Shown here one piece after another: positions 54,590 to 64,000 of a stretch of 64,000 nt of DNA. The DNA is from Marasmius tenuissimus (Eukaryota; Basidiomycota; Agaricomycetes; Agaricales; Marasmiaceae). Where the stretch lies: contig JAQOTA010000008.1 in the NCBI GenBank assembly GCA_029532415.1, positions 434,001 to 498,000 of the forward strand, written 5' to 3'. Positions within the stretch are counted from its first letter, which is position 1, and the number at the start of each line of letters is the position of its first letter. The notes under the pieces are model-generated. The model did not search any database. It saw only the letters and a program-made list of their open reading frames with translations, and was not told the origin of the DNA. Position numbers and translations under genes: made by a program.

Positions 54590-56969
54590 TCAGCTCTCTC
54601 CTTCGCTCCACCACGTTCATTTTCCTACATCTCCAGTGTCAAGACAAATTCTTTGCTCATCAACTGCTCACTATCAGACCCACCCCGTATCAAGGAGCGG
54701 TGCTCGATCAGCACTTCCGCTCTGACTTCTGGATCAACTTTGCCAGCTCGAGTGGCCCTGATATCGAAATGAACTTCCAAATTTTGCGTCTCTCGGCCTA
54801 TAAAAACAAGGCTTCAAAACGCATCGAAAATCTCATACAGTGCGTCCTTTTTCTGTGAGACTTTCGCTCTAATAAACTATGCTGGACGGAGACTGACCAA
54901 ACCTACATGGTCGTAGCAAGAGAAATGGCGACTCAGGTGGAATGGATCATGTTTGAGCCGAGATCTTGGTATCAGTCTCTTGTCTCGCACTGAGTGCTCA
55001 CTCTTTCGCTTCTTCGGCCAAGTCGAAGTCGTCACTTTCTACAACAGTAACAATAAGGGAAACACTGTCGTCTCATCTATCCTAAGCTTCATCGCTCTGC
55101 GCACCGTGGTTCTGGACAGGAGCCTCATAATGAGTTTCTTGTTCATTATATCGCACTGGCTCGTCTTTGTGTTCTAGATAGAGGTCTTCATGAGTGACCT
55201 TGTTGAGATTCTAGTGCGGTACTGTCAGCTACCACAGTCAGTGCCACTTCAAATCTCGCGAGTTCCTGATACTGATTACTAGCGTATCGCGTCGGGCTTT
55301 CAAGATCACCTCCATCGTTCAAACGCACACGTTGAAGAGACATAAACTCCGCGAGTTCGAGAATCGACATAGGTACGGCAACGGACTATGGTTTACTCCT
55401 GATTTTACTCACTCAGCTCGGTTTCGGCGTTGGTCATTCTTTTCCTCCCTCTACCAGAATGTGCCGCGTCATTACGAATCTTAGGAATGAATTGGGGAAT
55501 TCGCTCGCGACTGAACTATACTTGACATATATTTGAGGAAAAGGGCTGCCCCAGTACGTTTATCATGTTCTTCGGCGTGATCATGTTGCGCCTCACGGAT
55601 TCTAGCGTAGTAATCAATCTCTAACTTGCCAGTATATGCGTGCTGCTTCCGACATTCGATGTCCTTCTCATTGTTTGGATGCCGTTCCTTGGGACACTAC
55701 CTTGCTGGCGTCAATGTTTCGCCGTTTTCGCTGGCGGGTACCAGGAAAAAACGATAAGAAGACGAGCGACAGAGGACCGTACAGTGAGTGTCATAATCAT
55801 TCTGTTCAGCTCCGTATCTAAGCACCCAACTGCGAAGCACTCGTTCTTACTCCGTGAAGGATCATGATTCTTGGTTTAGGAGATTGGCCCTGGCCAGATG
55901 ACCCTTCGAACCAAGAGCTGAAGTCGAGGAACACACATCCTTTTTTTCCACTACCTCCCTCCGGTAAAGATGAATCTACAATACCCCCAATCCTCATTCT
56001 CTATCCAGTCGTTATGTGGCTTTCGGGCCTTGCTCAATCCGCCGATCACGCTCGGAGCCAGATAGGCTTTGACTCCTGTCTCGATCGCCGGGAGGCTATG
56101 CTATTCCGTCTGATTGTTTTCTCTGGGCATTGGCGCTTGCCGCTATAAGAATGTTCACGGCCAAGCACCCCTGTCTTCGGTCAGTTCGTTGCGGGCCCAG
56201 TTTGTTGCTCGTCTCCATTTCTCATCCTAACGCATACCAGCGTACAAATGCCGTTGGGAACGATCACGAAAGCTACGTTGACACTGTGCTCCGTGTCGTG
56301 TTCCGTTGCTCCCAGGCCAATTCAGTTGTCGACGTTGTGACAAGGCACCAGGGATACAATTGAACATATTCTTCATCTGTCCGACCTTTCTCCGCATCCC
56401 AAAATCTTCTTCCTTCGCTGCGTTTCTCGAGCTCTGAGCGATGTTGCCCGTGCCAAAAGACAACGAAGTGGACCTAGGCCCATGTTGTCATTCAGAGCCA
56501 GTTGTCAGGGACAAGAGGGTCAAGGGATTTGATAAAAGCCAAGCCAATTCGTTTCAACGATTGATGACGGCGAGGTGCTTGTCGTCTTGGTCGACTCTTG
56601 GCTTCCTACCTCCAGCGTCTCCCTTCCCCAGCTTCCTATCTACGTCTTCCTTTCATCTCTTCGTCATCTCGGTTACCTTTCGCTTCCTTTATGCCAATAA
56701 TACGAATTCCCGCGTCCTAAAAGGTCAACCGGACCAGCGCTTCTGGCATGACAAGAGCCACGTTACTGAGCGAAGCTTGGTGAATCTTGGCTCAATGTTG
56801 TGGGGCGCATTGGCACCTCGGAGTTGCCTCACCATTGTAATTCCATGTGTCCCTGACTCTCGGTGGGAAACATGTCTCGTCGCCGTGATGAACGTATAAA
56901 GAAACAGGTTCCAAGACGAGCGATCAATTTTTCCCCTTCCCCTCCACCTCTCCCTTCCTTCGGTCAGCC
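54590..56969. other. Region divergent from F-box gene; possible decayed partner gene
   Basis: On the plus strand a frame from 54571 to 54858 ends in ASKRIENLIQCVLFL just before a GTGAGA donor, at the position where copy A (6953-6660, minus) has its first exon and GTGAGG donor. Hydrophobic fragments follow (LIMSFLFIISHWLVFVF near 55130, VLLPTFDVLLIVWMPFLG near 55650). I could not join these into a gene. The segment 56560-56969 is pyrimidine-rich and serves as the promoter of the SKN1/KRE6-type gene, whose ATG sits in GCCATGG. Confidence 0.35.
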
Positions 56970-59624
56970 ATGGCCTCCAACAATGCTTATGATCCCTTCT
57001 TCCCCAAGGATCCTCAGCGTCAGAACTCATACGCCAGTTCTAATGCAAGCGCGGTCTCAGGTAGCCCCAATTACCCTGGCCATTCATTCACTTCGAGCCC
57101 CCCAGGCGGTCTTTCTCCCTCATCTTCAGTTAGCAAGCAACAAGGGACTTCAATCGTTCTTTACCGACTCGCCGGCAACGAGTCGGGCAGCAATCGAGGC
57201 TCGACAATTTCCGAGACACATTCTATCATGAATGAGGATAACAAATACCCCTCTTTCCGTCAACAAAACGACCCTCTTCCTTCCCCTGCCGCATCGGAAT
57301 ATAGCAGGTTACCCCGTGCTGCGTTGTTCTCGACGACACCCTCGTCTACACAGGCGTCCCTCTTATCTCAAACTCCACCTCGGGGTCTTGTTCCGTACGA
57401 GATCAACCTCCATGACGCGCCGTTACACGAAGAAGACGATGTATTGCACGATCCGAAAGAGTGGAAGGGGTCGAAGATCCGAGTTGCTGGAAGGGCGAAT
57501 GGGAGTCGTGGGTTGAATTGGCGAGCGTTCCAGAATGTGGGAATGTTGGCGTTTTTGGTTTTGGGGATGTTGATGTTGTTCATGATCTGGCCAATTATCA
57601 TGCATGTGCAGGATTCGCAGTTTAGGAAGACGGTTGCGGAGAACCATGTGTGGGTGCCTTTTCCATCTTCGGTAGATGTTGCCGCTGACGCTTTTGTAGG
57701 ATCAACGGTACTGGACAAGTCCCCTTCCGAACCCTCACGCGCGAACTCATCGACAAGGATACCCCCGAAGCTGCGAAGACACGTACTGGATTCGACGGAA
57801 AAAAATACAACCTCGTCTTCTCCGATGAATTCGAAGAGCCCGGACGTACCTTCTTCCCCGGTGACGACCCCTACTTCGAAGCCATGGATTTCTGGTACGG
57901 CGTTACTCAAGATTTAGAATGGTACGACCCGCGGCAGGTGATAACGAGGGACGGTGCAATGGTTATTACGATGGATGCGGATATGAACCGAACGACCCAG
58001 CCAAATTTGACTCCGGGATCTAGTGCGCCGTTCAGGGCGGCGAACAATCACGATTTCTCGTTCAGGAGTGGGATGGTGCAGACCTGGAATAAGTTGTGTT
58101 TCTCGAGTGCGTTTTTCTTTCGTTTGTGTGTTTCTTGGCTATGGTACTGACCACTTGTTGGGGTAGGCGGATACGTCGAGATATCTGTAATCCTTCCTGG
58201 TGCGGATAGTGAGCAAAACCAATACTGGCCCGGTGCTTGGACTATGGGTAATCTTGGAAGACCTGGTTATCCTGCAACGTCGCACATGACCTGGCCCTAC
58301 TCGTACGTCTTTCCCCTCCATCTCCGGCTTTCGCTCATATACGTATCCTTCCTTGTCTCCCCTTCTTAGGTACGATGAATGCGACGTTGGCACATTCCCC
58401 AATCAGACGAACAGAGACGGTCTTGGACCTGCAGCTGCGCTTGCCAACGGTCGTGGAGGCTGGGAACAGTACGATGGTCGATTGAGTGTGTTGAAGGGAC
58501 AACGTTTGAGGTGAGGGTTCATTGTTTTGATTCCTTCACCTCTCTGAACCCTCTACCTCCCACAGCGCATGTACCTGTCCCAACTCTGAACACCCAGGTC
58601 CCTGGGGTAAATTCGATGGTAGCAACGTGGAGCGTTACAGAGGAAGAGGAGCCCCAGAGATTGATATCATCGAAATTCAACACAACGATGCTGGACATCC
58701 CGGTACTGTTGCGAGTCAGAGTGCCCAGTTCGCGCCGTTTACGCATATGTGGAACCATGACCAGGTTGGTGCAGTCTATTTCTCCCGACACCGAAGTGTT
58801 TTTGCTCACCTATTGGCAGAGCGGAACTACGATGTACAATGCTAGTATAACGAAAGTCAATCTTGGGTTCCCGGGAAGTCCTTTGCAACAGGCTGTCTCT
58901 GCGTTGACGAGGGTACCGGACGAGGGTTTCCAGGGAGTTACGAATCGTAGATATGTGACGTATGGTATGTCGTGGTTTGATTTTTCCGTCATGTGTATCG
59001 CTAAAAGCTTGCTTTCCTAGGCTTCGAATATTGGGCAGATCCTAACGCTCGAGACGATGGTTTCATTACATGGCAAGTCGATGGAAAGCCGTCCTTTGAA
59101 GTTAGAGCTTCCGCTGTTCTTGCCGATCGCGGACCTGAAGGAAGTCAAGTCGGTCGACGTATCGTCCCTGAGGAGCCCATGTCGCTCATTATGAACTTGG
59201 GTATAAGTCGTGAGTACTAATATCCATCTCATTTTCAACGAACAACCGAGCTGATCCCCCTTTGAATAGACAACTGGGGTAACATTGATTATTCGACATT
59301 GATTTTCCCGGCGGAGATGATGTTTGATTATGTGAGGATTTATCAACGGGAAGGACACGAGAATATCGGTTGTGACCCCAAGGATTATCCTACTATGGAT
59401 TATATCCAGAGGCATCTCGATCAGTATATGGGTGCGTTCTTTCCTCCGGATTTGACAGTCGTTTTGTCTGATATTGATGTGCTTGTCCTGTCGTAGACTG
59501 GGAAAAACAAGAATGGGAATACGCAGATCCCAAAAACCGTCTTGTAAGTCCCACGGTCGCTCTTTTTTTTACACACCGAGCATCCTTCTAATTCATATAT
59601 ATCTAGTGGGAAGGTGGCTGTTGA
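56970..59624 (+). CDS. SKN1/KRE6-type beta-glucan synthesis-associated protein (GH16-like)
   Basis: About ten exons. Exon 1 (56970-57649) encodes a Ser/Pro-rich cytosolic tail of about 188 residues and one membrane helix (about 189-213, MLAFLVLGMLMLFMIW), giving a type II membrane protein. After a 50-nt intron the lumenal domain starts INGTGQVPFRTLTRELIDKD and continues DEFEEPGRTFFPGDDPYFEA, then YWPGAWTMGNLGRPGY, ECDVGTFPNQT and the catalytic-type motif GAPEIDIIEIQ with both glutamates. The last exons code IFPAEMMFDYVRIYQREG and the end KNRLWEGGC at 59624. The family (yeast Skn1/Kre6) is needed for beta-1,6-glucan assembly in the Golgi or ER. All exons join in frame and no defect was seen. 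Confidence 0.9.
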
Positions 59625-61653
59625 ACGTCAACTGCAGTATCTATCTCTACCTTGCCCCGCACTTACTCGACACACATCGCCCCTACCCCCACGCTCGTTG
59701 TTAGTTGAACTAACCCACTCATTACTACATAATTGTTGTCCATTCATTTCTTTCGCATCATTAGAACATCCTGGGTATGGTATGGGACTAGGGATTGTAC
59801 TGTATACACATCCTAACTATTGGAATCATTGACAATTTGATGGGGACCGCCTTATGAAGATCTTTGGAACCTGAAACATCCATTTTGGGGAGACAGGTTC
59901 GCTCGCGGCGAAGAATCCGGTGTCTTCGATCTCGCGCAACCTATCATCCATTCAGCGTACCTGATTCACCACAACATCGCCACAGCATCACAATCGCACT
60001 AACTTGACATTCTCCTGCAGCCTCATTCCTAAGGTCGTCTAAACTCTGTTCGGACCGCTCACGACTTGCTCTTGTCACCAGAAACCTTGGCACTACCCAC
60101 AGTGGTAGGGCGCTGTGTATCCGATGCGAAGGACGTGAACACGGAATAGCCTTGCAGCGCCCTTCACTTCGATACGGGTTAGCTTTCCAACAGTGAAAGG
60201 TCGCCTAGTCAAAGTTCAATAACAATATGCGGTAGTTCGATGGAGAGAACCCTAACGGGCGTCGTTTGAAATAATGGCAGCAACTTGCCATCCACTCATC
60301 GACCCGACAATGCGGTAAGACTCATAAGGGCGCGACACAATCGATCTGGCTGCTTCGAAGTAGTTGAATGGTTGAGGTGCTTGTTCCCTCTTGGCTTTGT
60401 CGAGAGTTTGGTACGTTGAGTATGGTCAGGCGAATACTACGAAAGCAACCTTCATGGCACAGTTACTCGCCTTGAAAGTATTTGGGAAATTACCCTCATC
60501 AGATAGCGATCGTGCAGGATGTACTCTCTCTAGCCACGCAGAAACCTAGTAGATAGACACGTCTGCCAGACTGGGTGATTCTGTATCTAACAACCATTCG
60601 CATCCATCCCTCAGCTATTCTTAAACAAGTTCCTATTAACTGGAGCGAGACATGTTAGTCTCCGATCATGCGACAGACAAATGTAACGGACCAGTTGTGC
60701 GATAAGAAGGCTCAACGATCTCCTTCAAGGCGCGGTGGTTCTTGATTGTTCGCTCGTGAAGCCAGTGATAGACAGCCGTTAGTTCACATTTTGCGGTAAT
60801 TTGAGATTCGATCGGCTTACCGCTCAACCACCATCAACTATGGTCTGAGGATCTTTTCCCAAGGAAATAAGGTAGTATGTAATCAGAGGGGAGAGTGTAG
60901 CGTTTGCATAATCTCTTGCAAAACCTCGGAGCTGGTCGGTATCTGCACTTCCTCTGTTCAGTGTTCTTCCTGTGGGGAAAGATGGTCTCATAACCAGGCA
61001 CAATGATGCTACTGATCAAGATGGTTAGTTAGAAAGAGATTCAGAGAAGGTTGGACGGGGACGGCACCTCGTATCGGTGGATCGGGATACGGCAATATTT
61101 CAATTCCGATAGATCGGTGATTTTGGGACGGGGTACTTAACATGGAGGAAACCTGTCCGTGGGGTTTCAGTTTTCTGTTGCTACCTGTTGCCGATGCTAC
61201 CATCAGAGCGCTCAGTGCAGGGACTCGCATGAACTTTCTGATGGGGGGAGATTTGAGCAGCAAGGGATGGCCAATCTTTTCCTTGAATGGCGAGCCCTAG
61301 TGACTTGAAGTGCGACTCAGTGTCTTATGGCATGCATGCGTAGTCAACAGTATAAGACAACTTACCAGTACAACATGACTATGGAAGGCCGGACGGTCGC
61401 GCTTTTAGCCTCCATTGGAAGTGGTTGAGACTTTACAGATGCCCACGGGAACGACCTTTGCCAGCTTTGCCTTTGATAGACCGAATGGCCCGAGATAAAA
61501 CATGTGGCTTCAGCGTTCCGCCAATTACTAGTTATCAGGGTCACCAAGAACCTACAATATTGTATGGTAGTCCTGTGTCGCGGGCTAGAAGGCCCGTTGC
61601 AGATGGCCATCAGTGGCTGTGCTGCTAGTCACTGGTGGCGCCGAAGGGGTGTA
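59625..61653. other. Intergenic, nothing recognised
   Basis: The 3' flank of the SKN1/KRE6-type gene followed by about 2 kb without a supported gene. An 84-codon minus-strand frame at 61009-61263 starts with a weak hydrophobic segment (VPALSALMVASATGS) but has no other support. Confidence 0.45.
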
Positions 61654-62054
61654 CAGGGTTTTGCATAATTCTTCGGAGGTCGACTGCTGATACTCTTTAT
61701 TTGTTTGGCTCGCAATTCAGTTAACTCAATTAGAACCCTGAGGGGCTCCGGGGGAGATCTGTGGGCAGAAACAGCGCGAAGCTCAGGTTTTTGCCACTTC
61801 CAAGCTGTGATTCGTATTCATAAGCAAAGCCATATGGCCCTGGTCAAGTTCTGGAGCGAGGGTTAGTCGAAGCGCGGTCCAATGCCGCACCCCGCGAAAT
61901 GCGCTCAACATTCGCGTTGGGCGTCTATCGTTGCTGTTTCTCGTCGCCAGGCCCCGAAATTTCGTCAGGGTTCCAATTGATTTTTCAATTGAGTTTTGAG
62001 CCAAACAAACAGGGATTCTGGAGAGTGACCTCCGAAGAATTATGCAAAACCCTG
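61654..62054. mobile_element. Tc1/mariner-like MITE
   Basis: 401 bp with long inverted ends. Both begin CAGGGTTTTGCATAATTCTT, continue through CGGAGGTC and then keep patchy similarity (TTTGTTTGGCTC, CTCAATT, GAACCCTGA) for over 100 bp. TA dinucleotides flank both sides (61652-61653 and 62055-62056), as expected for TA target duplication. No coding frame. It ends about 200 bp upstream of the chitin synthase ATG and so could influence that promoter. Confidence 0.75.
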
Positions 62055-62254
62055 TATTCGGGGTACTCTGTTGTTACAAAATTGAATGCTGCCCACCATG
62101 CTGTAATTATTGCTTCTTGCCTCGTTTCTCCATAAAAATCTTCTGTCCCTTCATGATTTAAGCCTTTTTCAGCTCGTTTCCCCCCTCTTTTTCTCACTGC
62201 CGTTGACGCCCTCCTCGCTCTAGCTCTCGTTACTCTTTTATTTTCTCCATCATC

Positions 62255-64000
62255 ATGGCGAATCGCCCTCCCATGCCACCATCTACGAGCTCTCACAACA
62301 GTAACGATCCCTTCAGCGACCCTTTTGCAGACCGTCAAGCAGCATCACGCTATACAGAACCCAATCATCCTAATCCATCATCATCCACGTTAGTTCATCC
62401 TTATGAGAGTACCGCGTCATTGCCGCGCGAGTTCGGGGCACGCGAGCAGTATGACGATGAAGACTATGGGGAAAAGCAACCGTTGACTGGCACTGAAGGT
62501 TTCACGGGCGGTTTTTATCCTCCTAGGTAAGGCACCGTCATTAGACCATGTTGCATGTCTCGAATTACTTTCCTTTTCAGCACTCTCGACCCCAATGCCT
62601 ATGGCAATCCTCATGGTGGCCGCCCACAGTCCGTGATGTCGACCAACGGTGTTGAGACTGCTTGGCGCCGACGGCAAACTATCAAGCGGGGTGTCACTCG
62701 CAAAGTCAAATTGACAAAGGGGAACTTTATCACTGAGTATCCTGTTCCAACAGCCGTCTTGAGCGCAGTTGAAGGCAGATACACGGCAACCAAATCGACC
62801 GAGTTTTCGTGAGTACACATTCAATCTTATCACAAGCCTCCTATTGACCACGATTCGGTCTAGACACATGAGATACACAGCTGCTACAGTCGATCCTGAT
62901 GAATATAACGAGGCGAACGGCTACTCACTCCGAGTCAAGAACTACGGGCGTGAGACGGAACTCCTTATCGCCATCACTTCTTACAACGAGGACAAGACGC
63001 TCTACGCTCGAACTTTGCACGGTGTCATGTTGAATATCCGTGACATCTGCAAGACTAAACAATCCAAGTACTGGCGCCAACAAGCCGAATCAGGAAAGCC
63101 CGGTTGGCAGCGTATCACAGTCGCTCTCATTGTCGATGGTCTCGAGGCCATGGACAAGAGTGTTTTGGATATTTTGGCCACAGTCGGAGTTTACCAGGAC
63201 GGTGTCATGAAAAAGCAGATTGACGGCAAAGACACCGTCGCTCACATCTTCGAGGTATGTTATCCGCCGACGCTCTTCGTTTCCATCATCTTACTCGGCT
63301 CTCCATATAGTACACCACTCAATTGTCTGTGGACGCGACACCACAACTCGTCTTGCCTCAGGCAAATGACCCTAACAACCTGGTTCCCGTGCAAATTATC
63401 TTTGTCCTCAAGGCGAAAAACCAGAAGAAGATTAACTCTCATCGTTGGCTCTTCAACGGTATTGGGAAAATGCTCAACGTATGTCTAAACTCTCACATTA
63501 CTCCATCTGTTCCTGATGAGGTTATAGCCCGAGACCTGCGTCCTGATCGATGCGGGAACTAAGCCCGGTCACAAATCCATCTATTACCTATGGGAGGCTT
63601 TCTACAACGATCCTCATCTCGGTGGATGTTGTGGTGAGTATAGTTCTATCAAGCGGTTGCGGTTTTGTTAACACTATACAGGTGAAATCCACGCGATGAT
63701 TAAGGGAGGAAAGAAGTTGTTGAATCCTCTGGTCGCTGCCCAGAACTTCGAATACAAAATGTCGAATATCCTCGGTGAGCGCCCTCTTTCGCTGCGCAGG
63801 AAGTAGCGGAGCTCAATACGCCTAATAGACAAACCCTTGGAGAGTAGCTTCGGATATGTAGCTGTGTTGCCAGGCGCTTTCTCTGCCTATCGCTACCGTG
63901 CTATTCTCGGTCGTCCTTTGGAGCAGTACTTCCATGGTGATCATTCTTTGGCTGATCGGCTCGGTCCTAAGGGAATCCATGGAATGAACATTTTCACCAA
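62255..64000 (+). CDS. Chitin synthase (class I-III type), 5' part
   Basis: Seven exons are visible and all junctions keep frame: 62255-62526, 62581-62808, 62864-63254, 63311-63478, 63528-63633, 63682-63774 and 63829 to the window end. The N-terminal tail is hydrophilic. The chitin synthase N-terminal domain follows ([20 protein letters not shown], then [19 protein letters not shown]). The catalytic part includes [52 protein letters not shown], the [17 protein letters not shown] acceptor region and [14 protein letters not shown]. The membrane helices and QRRRW motif lie beyond the edge. The enzyme adds GlcNAc from UDP-GlcNAc to chitin at the plasma membrane. The leader is pyrimidine-rich. Confidence 0.92.

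Noticed and set aside
57368..57910. 180-codon minus-strand open frame
   Set aside because: Lies fully antisense to exon 1 and exon 2 of the SKN1/KRE6-type gene, whose plus-strand reading is strongly supported.
1..64000. tRNA, rRNA, CRISPR array or secondary-metabolite cluster
   Set aside because: No cloverleaf with conserved A and B boxes, no rRNA stretch and no regular spacer array seen; the P450 and FAD enzyme are 13 kb apart with no synthase gene between them.

Overview
This 64 kb window looks like a chromosome piece from an Agaricomycete (mushroom-forming basidiomycete). Genes are split by many short introns of about 50-70 nt with GT...AG ends and CTNAN-type branch sites. Several families typical of that class appear as local clusters: single-exon F-box-like proteins with an N-terminal coiled coil, seven-transmembrane (7TM) proteins of unknown ligand, a DUF6589 protein next to a RecQ-like helicase, a cytochrome P450, and small secreted proteins. 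Both cell-wall genes at the right end (a SKN1/KRE6-type glucan protein and a chitin synthase) are housekeeping fungal genes. No bacterial-type features were seen.

Layout. 0-15.4 kb: F-box-like gene array with three intact genes (907-2616 -, 7094-8849 +, 13681-15402 -), two decayed copies (11183-11470, 11739-13294) and decayed repeats of an unidentified minus-strand partner gene. 16.5-21.6 kb: three paralogous small secreted protein genes, the middle one broken. 22.1-25.5 kb: a five-exon FAD-dependent oxidoreductase and a divergent F-box-like gene. 25.8-32.2 kb: the most unusual object in the window, a unit of about 6.4 kb with imperfect terminal inverted repeats of about 67 bp that tightly enclose a convergent DUF6589 gene and a RecQ-like helicase gene, both carrying in-frame stops. 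32.8-47.2 kb: three apparently intact ten-exon 7TM paralogues on the minus strand plus relic exons, interrupted by a nine-exon P450 (with a MITE in one intron) and a coiled-coil gene. 47.7-48.7 kb: a 986-bp non-autonomous DNA transposon with 86-bp near-identical inverted repeats. 50.6-54.5 kb: two more F-box-like genes, convergent. 57.0-59.6 kb: SKN1/KRE6-type gene. 61.65-62.05 kb: a Tc1/mariner-like MITE. 62.25 kb to the end: chitin synthase, cut by the window edge.

How parts relate. The window shows repeated birth and decay of tandem families. A promoter element, TGTGACAnnnTGTGAC (two copies 10 bp apart), recurs upstream of three F-box-like loci and of the coiled-coil gene at 39087, so these may share a regulator. 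The nonsense codons in the DUF6589/helicase unit can all be read as C-to-T (or G-to-A) transitions, as expected for an inactivated repeat. Exon models were made by eye from splice signals, reading frame and paralogue comparison; no transcript data or database search was available.
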